DNA from: Zetaproteobacteria bacterium
GTDB lineage: Bacteria > Pseudomonadota > Zetaproteobacteria > Mariprofundales > Mariprofundaceae
Assembly: GCA_021545625.1 (NCBI GenBank)
Contig: JAJRVH010000085.1
Span: 1-6,037 of the forward strand
Length of the DNA stretch: 6,037 bases
Direction: 5' to 3'
The notes under the pieces are model-generated. The model did not search any database, was not told where the DNA came from, and worked only from the letters and a program-made list of their open reading frames with translations. Shown one piece after another: positions 1-6,022 of this stretch. Made by a program: the position numbers and the translations under genes. Numbering within the stretch: position 1 is the stretch's first letter; each line of letters starts with the position of its first letter.

Positions 1-1083
1 AGGAGTGCTCTGTTCCAGATGAACGGTGCGGGTCGGGAAGGCGAATTCGAGTCCCAGCCTGTCCAGCAGTTCCATGATCTGGAGATTGACTTCCTGGCGC
101 ACCTGCAGGTATTCGGCCCAGTGCGTGGTCTTGGTGAAATAATAGAGGAAGATCGACAGCGATGAATCCCCGAACTCGTCGAACTTGACCAGCGTGAACT
201 CCTGATCGACGCCGATGTGGTGTCTGAGAATGCCCTCGATGCCCTCGATGGCCTGACGGACCTGCTCGGTGGTGGCGTCGTAGGTCAGGCCGATGCGCAT
301 CTTCACGCGCCGCCTGGGGCGGGCGTCGATATTGTCGATGACCATGTTCGCCAGCGTCGAATTCGGCACGTTGACCAGTGTCTTGCCAAATGTGCGGATG
401 CGCGTGGAGCGGAAGCCGATCTCCTCGACCACGCCTTCGAACTCGGATGTCCTGATCCAGTCGCCGACCGTGAACGGCCGGTCGACGAGAATCATGACCG
501 AGCCGAAGACATTGGCGATCGTGTCCCTGGCCGCCATGGCCACCGCAATGCCGCCGATGCCGAGCGAGGCGATCAGGCCGGAAACCGAATAGCCCATGTT
601 CTGCGCCACGACGAGTACGGCCGTCAGCACCAGGAAGATCTTCAGCGTTTTGGCGATGAACGGCACCAGCTGGTCGTCGAGCGACGAGTCGGTCTGGGCC
701 GCACGGGCCGTGAAATAGGCGGCCAGACCGTCGATCAGGCGCCACAGGAACCAGACGCCGATGATGATCGACAGGATACGGCCGCTCTGGTCGGCCAGTG
801 TGATCAGCGGGAAGGACGTGACGGGCGGTTGCAGCACATGCACGGTCAGGATCAGACCGAGAATCAGCACCAGCATGCCGGCCGGCCGCTCGGCCGCCTC
901 CAGCAGCACATTGTCCAGCTGGGTTTCGGTCTGAGCGGCAATGGTATGGGCCAGCGCGTGGAAGGCGCTCAGGATCAGTCGCTGGGCCACGAGGGTGGCG
1001 AACAGGGTCAGCACGGCCAGCAGCCACCGGCTGACGGGAATATCCAGCAGGGATACGGATCCCAGTTGCGATAAAAACTCCAT
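1..1083 (-). CDS. MscS-family mechanosensitive ion channel (3' end outside the window)
   Basis: This gene encodes a small-conductance mechanosensitive channel of the inner membrane, a family that releases solutes when turgor rises. The frame is open from the ATG at 1081-1083 to the left edge, giving 361 residues without a stop. Hydrophobic segments lie near residues 18-40, 68-86, 100-124 and 138-160. The glycine/alanine-rich pore helix follows at about 164-192 and contains GIGGIAVAMAARD (from 177). The cytoplasmic beta domain starts with DRPFTVGDWIR (201-211). The last visible residues, FAFPTRTVHLE, are typical of the end of the MscS alpha/beta domain, so probably little is missing. The start is supported by a strong ribosome binding site (GGGAGG, 1090-1095) six bases before the ATG. 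The gene is divergent from the small gene at 1197. The subfamily (YnaI-like, YbdG-like or other) cannot be decided here. The family call is secure. Confidence 0.93.
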   Translation of the reverse strand, partial: MEFLSQLGSVSLLDIPVSRWLLAVLTLFATLVAQRLILSAFHALAHTIAAQTETQLDNVLLEAAERPAGMLVLILGLILTVHVLQPPVTSFPLITLADQSGRILSIIIGVWFLWRLIDGLAAYFTARAAQTDSSLDDQLVPFIAKTLKIFLVLTAVLVVAQNMGYSVSGLIASLGIGGIAVAMAARDTIANVFGSVMILVDRPFTVGDWIRTSEFEGVVEEIGFRSTRIRTFGKTLVNVPNSTLANMVIDNIDARPRRRVKMRIGLTYDATTEQVRQAIEGIEGILRHHIGVDQEFTLVKFDEFGDSSLSIFLYYFTKTTHWAEYLQVRQEVNLQIMELLDRLGLEFAFPTRTVHLEQSTP

Positions 1084-1112
1084 CGTTCACCTCCCTTGCG
1101 AATGCTTCCGGC

Positions 1113-1140
1113 AGTGTAGCCTGTTTGCGTGCAGGCTCAA
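1113..1140 (-). promoter_or_regulatory. Candidate sigma70 promoter of the MscS-family gene
   Basis: Read on the minus strand, TTGAGC (1135-1140, 4 of 6 matches to the -35 consensus) is followed after 16 bases by TACACT (1113-1118, 4 of 6 matches to the -10). Transcription would start near 1106, leaving a leader of about 23 bases that contains the strong ribosome binding site at 1090-1095. The geometry is good, but the assignment rests on consensus matching only. Confidence 0.45.
1118..1137. repeat. Inverted repeat inside the MscS-gene promoter
   Basis: AGCCTG (1118-1123) and CAGGCT (1132-1137) form a perfect 6-bp dyad with an 8-base gap. It covers the spacer and touches both the -10 and the -35 of the proposed minus-strand promoter. 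It could be an operator half-site pair or a chance dyad. No regulator gene in the window points to a binding protein. Confidence 0.35.
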
Positions 1141-1143
1141 AGA

Positions 1144-1172
1144 TTGACCTGCTTGTGACGCTTTTCTAGGCT
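1144..1172 (+). promoter_or_regulatory. Candidate sigma70 promoter of the 96-residue protein gene
   Basis: TTGACC (1144-1149, 5 of 6 matches to the -35) is followed after exactly 17 bases by TAGGCT (1167-1172, 3 of 6 matches to the -10). A start near 1179 gives a leader of about 18 bases that includes the GGGGGAG ribosome binding site (1184-1190). The -35 is strong, the -10 is weak. Confidence 0.4.
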
Positions 1173-1196
1173 GTAGATGCACAGGGGGAGTCGGAT

Positions 1197-1487
1197 ATGA
1201 TGGATCAGGCATTGCACGGCATGGTGAACGACGCGGACGCGATGTGCGCCCTGATCGGCCGGCAGGTCCGTTATCTGGATGTCGGGTATGAGGTGGCGGA
1301 CGTGCTGCCGGACGAGGGATTGATGATCCTTGCCGCCTGCGACGGGGATGATGTGCAGGAGGATATCTACGGTCGTCCGCACCGGCTGGTTCCGAAGTGC
1401 CGGACCCTGCGTTTCCGCGATGCCGACGGCCAGCCGACCGGTATCTGGCAGGATATGGCCTTTCTCGACGGTCCGATGCTGGCCTGA
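1197..1487 (+). CDS. Small acidic protein of unknown function (96 aa)
   Basis: I do not recognise this family. The gene is credible because GGGGGAG (1184-1190) sits six bases before the ATG, a candidate promoter lies at the right distance upstream, and the frame fills the gap between two real genes. A second ATG directly follows the first, so translation could begin one codon later. The protein has no signal peptide or membrane segment and is probably cytoplasmic. It is rich in aspartate and glutamate. Residues 1-20 look helical, and 21-90 look like a run of beta strands (VRYLDVGYEVADVLPDEGLM, then a basic patch RPHRLVPKCRTLRFR). Three cysteines (C17, C48, C68) are spread out and do not make a metal motif. 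A small beta-barrel fold is possible but is inference. It is divergent from the MscS-family gene and ends six bases before the 3' end of the convergent YdjM-like gene. Confidence 0.7.
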   Translation: MMDQALHGMVNDADAMCALIGRQVRYLDVGYEVADVLPDEGLMILAACDGDDVQEDIYGRPHRLVPKCRTLRFRDADGQPTGIWQDMAFLDGPMLA

Positions 1488-1493
1488 GAATCC

Positions 1494-2480
1494 TTATTCG
1501 AGGCCGGTTCGGGCATCGCCCCGCCAGATCAGCCACGCCCGTGGCCTTTCGCCATGTTCGACGCGCAGTCTGAAGGATGAATCGACTCCGGCGATACCGG
1601 CCGCGAAGCGAAGGTCGCCGAATTCATAGTGAAGCCGGTCCGCTTCCAGCAATACCGGGAAGCGGGCGAACCAGTCGTAGAAGTCCAGTCCCGGCAGTCC
1701 GGCATCCAGCCGCATGGCCTGCATGCGCGGCAGCCGTTGCCAGTCCGCTTCGGCCGGCGCATGCATGAATGCCAGGAAGGGGCGGGTCAGGCGTTCGGGA
1801 AACAGGGGCGCGGTGCCGGAGAAGCCGGGCATCAGGTTGATGCCGGCGCGCTCGTAATGGTCCTGATAGGTGGCGATCAGCTGCCAGTGGAAGGGGGAGA
1901 AGGGAAGCGGCAGCGCATGGCGGGCCAGTGCGTCGGGTCGCGCCTGCGCCAGCAGATCCAGTGCGCGCTGATGTTGCCAGGCGCACAGGCCGAGATAGGC
2001 GATCATCAGCGCCAGCGCCGAGGCGGCGAGCAACCTGCGCCGGCGTTTCATCCGGATCGCCGCCAGAAGCGGCAGCAACAGGCAGGCGGTGAGCAGAGGG
2101 TCGATGATGAAGACCATGTCCATGGCCGCTCTCCGGTCGGAAAACGGTGCCATCAGCATGGTGCCGAACGATGTGATCAGGTCGAGCATGATATGCATGA
2201 CAAGTGCCAGCGAGATCAGCAACGGCGACAGGGCCCGTCGCCCCCGACGGGCAAGCAGGCTGTATATCAGCCAGACCCACAGGGGCAGCATCAGCAGAGA
2301 ATGCGTGATGCCGCGGTGGTGTTCGAGATAGATGATATCCGAGACCGGTTTCAGCGCGAAGTCCGCGTCCGGGGCCAGCGTCAGCAGGATCAGCAGTGCG
2401 AACTGCGGGCCGGGTAGCGGGTGCTTCGGCAGCGCCCGCGCCAGGGCGGCGCCCGACAGCGCGTGGGTCAGCGGATCCAT
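1494..2480 (-). CDS. Membrane-bound metal-dependent hydrolase, YdjM/DUF457 family
   Basis: The 328-residue product matches the YdjM-like (COG1988, DUF457) family of inner-membrane proteins annotated as metal-dependent hydrolases, whose substrate is unknown. It opens with MDPLTHALSGAAL, the usual start of the family, with H6. Conserved putative metal ligands follow: D38 and D40 in LAPDADF, H54/H55/H60 in HHRGITHSL, and H96 and D100 in HIMLD. Hydrophobic segments lie near residues 26-36, 61-77, 85-104, 121-142 and 150-168. A soluble C-terminal region (about 185-328), beginning with PLPFSPFHWQ, completes the longer family members. The start codon lies inside the end of anmK (13-bp overlap) and no clear ribosome binding site precedes it, so translation is probably coupled to anmK. 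E. coli ydjM belongs to the LexA regulon, but I see no CTGT-N8-ACAG box upstream of this operon. Its biochemical activity is unproven. Confidence 0.88.
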   Translation of the reverse strand: MDPLTHALSGAALARALPKHPLPGPQFALLILLTLAPDADFALKPVSDIIYLEHHRGITHSLLMLPLWVWLIYSLLARRGRRALSPLLISLALVMHIMLDLITSFGTMLMAPFSDRRAAMDMVFIIDPLLTACLLLPLLAAIRMKRRRRLLAASALALMIAYLGLCAWQHQRALDLLAQARPDALARHALPLPFSPFHWQLIATYQDHYERAGINLMPGFSGTAPLFPERLTRPFLAFMHAPAEADWQRLPRMQAMRLDAGLPGLDFYDWFARFPVLLEADRLHYEFGDLRFAAGIAGVDSSFRLRVEHGERPRAWLIWRGDARTGLE

Positions 2481-3622
2481 TGCGGAATCGATGTCAGCAG
2501 TTCACTCCAGTTGTCGCCCGGCACGATCGAGCCTCCGCATACGGCGCGACCGGCGCCGGTGACTGCCGGCACGGTGTTGTTCATGCCGGCCAGTGTGCGG
2601 GCGGCAAGAACGGCAAAGCTGACCGCTTCCACGGCCTCGGGTGGCAGGCCTGCCCCTGTGCTTGTCAGGAGCGGGGCCGGTTTCAGCGCATCGCCGAGCA
2701 GGGCGAGCAGATGGAGGTTGAAGGCGCCGCCCCCGCAGACGATCCAGCGATCGGGCGCGGCGGGCAGCCATGACCGGGCTTCGGCGACGCAGGCAACCGT
2801 GAAGGCGGCAGCCGTGGCCAAGCGGTCGGCATCGCTGATGTCCGGCCAGCCAAGGATCGTATCGCGTACGTCGCTGCCGAATTCCTCGCGGCCGGTGGAT
2901 TTCGGTGGCCGGCGCGAAAGAAACGGATGCTGCATCAGCGCATCGAGCAGGGGCGCGCAAACCTTGCCGGCCGCGGCCAGTTCCCCGTTTTTGTCGAACG
3001 CCCGGCGGCCGTCGCTCAGCGTCAGCATCAGTGCGTCCATCAGCATGTTGCCGGGTCCGACATCGAAGCCCGTGGTTGCGCCGTCTTCGCCCAGCCAGGT
3101 GATGTTGGCGATGCCGCCGATATTCAGCACGGCGATATTCTCACCGGGATGCGCGAACAGCGCCCGGTGGGCAAACGGCACCAGCGGCGCGCCGCAGCCT
3201 CCGGCCGCGATGTCGCGGCGGCGGAAATCGCCAACGGTCGTGATGCCGGTCTGTTCGGCAATCGTTGCCGTGCAGCCGATCTGCAGCGTGAACGGATAAC
3301 GGGCCCGGGGACGGTGGCGGATGGTCTGGCCGTGGCTGCCGATGGCCGCGATGTCGCCGCATGTCAGCTGCGCATCGGCGATGACCTGGCGCGCTGCGCC
3401 GGCGAAGGCAAGCCCCAGGGCCCGGTCCAGTTCGCCCATCGCGTCGATTTCGTCGATGCCGGGTTCAGTCAGGCGCAGCGCGGCTTCGCGCAGGCGCGCA
3501 TCCAGCGGGCAGGCGCGGAAGACAAGCAGTTCGGGTCGCCTGCTCATGCGCACGATGGCCGCGTCGATGCCGTCGCATGAGGTGCCGGACATCAGGCCGA
3601 TGATCAGGGGGGCTTCGGACAT
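2468..3622 (-). CDS. anmK: Anhydro-N-acetylmuramic acid kinase AnmK
   Basis: AnmK phosphorylates 1,6-anhydro-N-acetylmuramic acid, a product of cell-wall turnover, while opening its anhydro ring to give MurNAc-6-phosphate. It acts in the cytoplasm in peptidoglycan recycling. From the chosen start the protein has 384 residues, close to the usual length. Visible motifs are the N-terminal phosphate loop GLMSGTSCDG (9-18), GSHGQT (95-100), GDFRRRDIAAGG (131-142) with GAPLVPF (144-150), NIGGIAN (167-173), FDVGPGN (186-192) with the expected catalytic aspartate D187, and a C-terminal CGGGA and AVTGAGR segment. A longer frame starts at 3658, but its 12 extra residues are not family-like. I chose the ATG at 3620-3622 because the conserved domain starts right there. 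Neither ATG has a clear ribosome binding site. The gene is divergent from tyrS and overlaps the downstream YdjM-like gene. Confidence 0.95.
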   Translation of the reverse strand: MSEAPLIIGLMSGTSCDGIDAAIVRMSRRPELLVFRACPLDARLREAALRLTEPGIDEIDAMGELDRALGLAFAGAARQVIADAQLTCGDIAAIGSHGQTIRHRPRARYPFTLQIGCTATIAEQTGITTVGDFRRRDIAAGGCGAPLVPFAHRALFAHPGENIAVLNIGGIANITWLGEDGATTGFDVGPGNMLMDALMLTLSDGRRAFDKNGELAAAGKVCAPLLDALMQHPFLSRRPPKSTGREEFGSDVRDTILGWPDISDADRLATAAAFTVACVAEARSWLPAAPDRWIVCGGGAFNLHLLALLGDALKPAPLLTSTGAGLPPEAVEAVSFAVLAARTLAGMNNTVPAVTGAGRAVCGGSIVPGDNWSELLTSIPQWIR

Positions 3623-3628
3623 GCGGCC

Positions 3629-3658
3629 AGCATAGCCGATCCGGGACGGAAAAGTCAT
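3629..3658 (-). promoter_or_regulatory. Possible anmK promoter very close to the start codon
   Basis: On the minus strand ATGACT (3653-3658) and TATGCT (3629-3634) are 18 bases apart, each matching four of six consensus positions. The -10 ends only six bases before the ATG at 3620-3622, so transcription would begin at or next to the start codon, giving a leaderless mRNA. This fits the absence of a ribosome binding site, but the match is weak. Confidence 0.25.
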
Positions 3659-3661
3659 GTA

Positions 3662-3690
3662 CTGGCACTCGCAAGTGCGGCCGCTAGACT
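3662..3690 (+). promoter_or_regulatory. Candidate sigma70 promoter of tyrS
   Basis: CTGGCA (3662-3667, 4 of 6) and TAGACT (3685-3690, 4 of 6) are separated by 17 bases, the optimal distance. A start near 3697 would give a leader of only about 12 bases, carrying the GGAG ribosome binding site. No T-box or other long leader precedes the gene. Confidence 0.45.
3665..3678. repeat. Short inverted repeat in the tyrS promoter spacer
   Basis: GCACT (3665-3669) and AGTGC (3674-3678) form a perfect 5-bp dyad around CGCA, between the proposed -35 and -10 of tyrS. It may be an operator or chance. The arms are short and no regulator is known. Confidence 0.25.
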
Positions 3691-3699
3691 GTGGCGCAC

Positions 3700-3703
3700 G
3701 GAG
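3700..3703 (+). promoter_or_regulatory. Ribosome binding site that sets the tyrS start
   Basis: GGAG lies five bases before the ATG at 3709. The frame is open further upstream to a GTG at 3691, but that codon would lie at or before the predicted transcription start and has no ribosome binding site. The ATG at 3709 is therefore preferred. Confidence 0.6.
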
Positions 3704-3708
3704 TGATC

Positions 3709-4896
3709 ATGGATATCGAACAGCAGATGGAATTACTGAGTCGCGGCGCGCTGGAGATTCTTCCGGCGGGCGGATTGAAGGCGAAGCTTGCCCGGGCCAA
3801 AAAGGAAGGGCGGCCGCTGCGGGTAAAGGCCGGCTTTGATCCGACCGCGCCCGATCTGCATCTGGGTCATACCGTGCTGCTGGAGAAGCTGCGCCAGTTT
3901 CAGCTTTGCGGCCATCAGGTTGTGTTCCTGATCGGCGATTTCACCGGCATGATCGGCGATCCGACCGGCAAGAACGAAACCCGTCCGCCGCTGACGCATG
4001 AGGAGGTGCTGATCAATGCCGAAACCTACAAGGAACAGGTGTTCAAGATCCTCGATCCGGCGCAGACCGAGGTGCGCTTCAATTCCGAATGGCTGAACAA
4101 TCTCACGGCCGCCGACCTGATCCGTATTGCGGCCAAAAGCACCGTGGCCCGCATGCTGGAACGCGATGATTTCGAAAAGCGTTACAGGGGCGGCCAGCCG
4201 ATCGCGATCCACGAATTCCTGTACCCGCTGATCCAGGGCTACGATTCGGTGGCTCTGGATGCCGACGTGGAGCTGGGCGGCAACGACCAGAAGTTCAATC
4301 TGCTGATGGGGCGTCAGCTGCAGGAGGCCTACGGGAAGGCTCCGCAGGTGATTCTGACCATGCCGCTGCTCGAAGGGCTGGACGGTATCAACAAGATGAG
4401 CAAGTCGCTGAACAACTATGTCGGTGTCGCCGAGCCGGCGAAGGAACAGTTCGGCAAGCTGATGAGCGTGTCGGATGAGCTGATGTATAAATACTACGAA
4501 CTGCTCAGCGATGTCGACCTGGACGAAGTGAAGGCGATGCATCCGATGGAGGCCAAGAAACAGCTGGCGGCGATGATCGTCGAGCGCTTTCATGGTGAAG
4601 GCGCGGGTGGCGGCGCGCGCGAGGCGTTCGAGGCGCAGTTTGCGCGAGGCGAGTTGCCCGACGATATTCCCGAGGCGACCCTGCAGGCGGACGGCGAGGA
4701 TGGCCTGTGGATCGTGCGCGCCCTGACCCGGGCCGGCCTGACGACATCCAACGGCGAGGCGATGCGCATGATCAGGCAGAATGCACTGTCCGTGGATGGC
4801 GAAAAGATCGCCGACAAGGATTACAGGCTCAGTCCCGGCGGCTCTTATCTGATCAGACTGGGCAAACGCCGCTTTGTCAGTCTGACGGTGGTCTGA
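3709..4896 (+). CDS. tyrS: Tyrosyl-tRNA synthetase, TyrZ-type (class Ic)
   Basis: This enzyme charges tRNA(Tyr) with tyrosine using ATP, in the cytoplasm. The 395-residue protein shows the class I signatures HLGH (51-54, the HIGH motif) within GFDPTAPDLHLGH, and a perfect KMSKS (229-233). Between them are the nucleotide-fold stretch FLIGDFTGMIGDPTGK (73-88), the tyrosine-pocket stretch QGYDS (176-180) and ELGGNDQKFN (188-197). A C-terminal S4 RNA-binding domain covers about 334-392. Length and these motifs fit the second TyrRS type (TyrZ, about 400 residues) found in many proteobacteria, rather than the E. coli-like TyrS. No key residue is missing. It is divergent from anmK. Its last 20 bases overlap the end of the opposing sensor kinase gene, and a stable hairpin follows 16 bases after the stop. 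Confidence 0.97.
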   Translation: MDIEQQMELLSRGALEILPAGGLKAKLARAKKEGRPLRVKAGFDPTAPDLHLGHTVLLEKLRQFQLCGHQVVFLIGDFTGMIGDPTGKNETRPPLTHEEVLINAETYKEQVFKILDPAQTEVRFNSEWLNNLTAADLIRIAAKSTVARMLERDDFEKRYRGGQPIAIHEFLYPLIQGYDSVALDADVELGGNDQKFNLLMGRQLQEAYGKAPQVILTMPLLEGLDGINKMSKSLNNYVGVAEPAKEQFGKLMSVSDELMYKYYELLSDVDLDEVKAMHPMEAKKQLAAMIVERFHGEGAGGGAREAFEAQFARGELPDDIPEATLQADGEDGLWIVRALTRAGLTTSNGEAMRMIRQNALSVDGEKIADKDYRLSPGGSYLIRLGKRRFVSLTVV

Positions 4897-6022
4897 CCGG
4901 GTTCCGTTGCCGGCCGCCTGCCGGCTGGCTGGCAGGTGGCGACGCCCCTTCCTGCCGAAGTACTTCGCGCAGCAGGCGGCTCAGTTCGGCTGCATGGAAG
5001 GGCTTGCGTACGAAGCGCGTGGAGACACCGGTGTCGATTTCGATATCGCTGTAGCCGCTGGTGAAGATGACGGGCAGATCGGGTCTGATCTTTTTCATCT
5101 CGCGCACGGCTGCATCGCCGTTCATGCCCGGCATGACGATATCGGTCATGACCAGGGCGATTTCGTGCTGCCGCCGTCTGAATATTTCCAGGGCCTCCCT
5201 GCCGTTGCCGGTGCCGGTAACGCGGTAATTCAGCTCCTGCAGAACCTCCGTCGATACGCAGAGCAGGCTCGGGTCATCGTCGATCAGCAGAATGGTTTCC
5301 TGTTGTCCGGGTTGTATCTGTGTGCTGCGCTCTTCATCCGGGACAATGGCGGCGCCGTCGCTCAGCGGCAGGCAGATGCCGAAGCGGGTGCCTTGCCCCG
5401 GCCCGCTTTCAACAAAGATGCTGCCGTGGTGGCGCTGCACGGTCTGGAAGGCTGTTGACAGGCCGAGGCCGGTACCGGTCCCCGGCTGTTTGGTGGTGTA
5501 GAACGGTTCGAAGATGCGCCCCTGGATATCGGCTGGAATGCCGTGGCCGTTATCCGAGATGGTCAGCAACAGTTTTTCCCCGTCGCAGGCGGCGCAGTCC
5601 GGGCTGCGCCGGCCGGTGCACAGCGCCTGCCGTGTCTTTCGCAGCCGGATGTCGATATGGGGTGCGGGGGTTTCGGCCAGCGCATCGCGGGCATTGTAGA
5701 TCATGTTAAGGATGACCTGCTCGATCTGGCCGGCATTGGCAAAGACCGGAAACTCGTCGCCATCGATCCGCAGACTGATCTCGATATTTTCCGGAATGGC
5801 CAGGCGCGCGGTTTTGACGGCGGTGGTGACGATATCCCTTGCGTCGCAGTGATGCTCGTCGATGGAGATGTCGCGCGAGAAGATCATCAGTTCATTGACC
5901 AGCGCCGCGGCCTTGTTGCCGTCCGCCTCGATGCTGGCGAACAGTCTCTTTGCCTTGTCCAGCGAACGGGCGTTTTTGCCGATGTAGCTGCGCCCCATGA
6001 TGCCTGCGAGGAAGTTGTTCAT
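4877..6022 (-). CDS. Hybrid sensor histidine kinase/response regulator, N-terminally broken or truncated
   Basis: The 381 residues visible hold a histidine kinase core fused to a receiver domain. The first helix of the dimerisation domain starts at MNNFLAGI, which matches the second half of the H-box HDxNNxLAGI; the histidine is not in the frame. The ATP-binding domain shows the N-box around N110 (QVILNMIYNARDAL), G1 box DNGHGIP (157-163), F-box FEPFYTTK (171-178) and G2 box GTGTGLGLS (181-189). The receiver domain (about 242-354) keeps the acidic cluster D248-D250, phospho-acceptor D294 (MTDIVMPGMNG), T321/S322 and K340. There is no DNA-binding domain. Three cysteines (C135, C143, C146) sit in the loop before the G1 box. 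A low-complexity tail (361-381) covers the overlap with tyrS. An in-frame TAG lies two codons before the ATG and no ribosome binding site is visible, so the gene is a pseudogene, is frameshifted, or is misread near the window edge. Ligand and partner are unknown. Confidence 0.85.
   Translation of the reverse strand: MNNFLAGIMGRSYIGKNARSLDKAKRLFASIEADGNKAAALVNELMIFSRDISIDEHHCDARDIVTTAVKTARLAIPENIEISLRIDGDEFPVFANAGQIEQVILNMIYNARDALAETPAPHIDIRLRKTRQALCTGRRSPDCAACDGEKLLLTISDNGHGIPADIQGRIFEPFYTTKQPGTGTGLGLSTAFQTVQRHHGSIFVESGPGQGTRFGICLPLSDGAAIVPDEERSTQIQPGQQETILLIDDDPSLLCVSTEVLQELNYRVTGTGNGREALEIFRRRQHEIALVMTDIVMPGMNGDAAVREMKKIRPDLPVIFTSGYSDIEIDTGVSTRFVRKPFHAAELSRLLREVLRQEGASPPASQPAGGRQRNPVRPPSD
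4913..4940 (+). terminator. Hairpin after tyrS, possible terminator without a U-tract
   Basis: GCCGCCTGCC (4913-4922) pairs with GGCAGGTGGC (4931-4940) around an 8-base loop: ten pairs including one G-U wobble in plus-strand RNA. In minus-strand RNA the wobble becomes a C-A mismatch, so the structure favours tyrS transcripts. It starts 16 bases after the tyrS stop. No T-run follows, so it may be a 3' stabilising hairpin or a Rho-assisted end rather than a classical intrinsic terminator. A competing 6-bp hairpin (GCCGGC, 4909-4914 and 4920-4925) overlaps it. Confidence 0.4.

Noticed and set aside
217..1074. Long plus-strand open frame (285 codons) opposite the MscS-family gene
   Set aside because: It is antisense to a clear channel protein, has a Gln/Asp/His/Arg/Gly-rich composition typical of antisense frames in GC-rich DNA, and has no domain.
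1087..1536. Minus-strand open frame (149 codons) across the small gene and both its flanks
   Set aside because: It is Arg/Pro-rich, covers the divergent promoter region and the end of the YdjM-like gene in another frame, and lacks a ribosome binding site. The plus-strand 96-residue frame is better supported.
1629..2417. Plus-strand open frame (262 codons) opposite the YdjM-like gene
   Set aside because: It is Gln/Arg/His-rich and antisense to a gene with conserved family motifs.
2421..3580. Two plus-strand open frames (2421-3299 and 2927-3580) opposite anmK
   Set aside because: They are shadows of a clearly recognised kinase gene, with no domain and biased composition.
3620..3658. Longer anmK start at 3656-3658
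   Set aside because: The 12 extra residues are not family-like, have no ribosome binding site and overlap the possible -35 box.
3663..3678. Sigma54-like element TGGCAC...TGC upstream of tyrS
   Set aside because: The GG and GC are 11 bases apart instead of the required 10 and the -12 part is poor. The sigma70 reading with a 17-base spacer fits better.
3623..3708. Search for a LexA box upstream of the anmK/YdjM-like operon
   Set aside because: E. coli ydjM is LexA-regulated, but no CTGT-N8-ACAG pattern is visible here.
3733..4593. Minus-strand open frame (286 codons) opposite tyrS
   Set aside because: It is His/Gln/Leu-rich and antisense to an unmistakable TyrRS.
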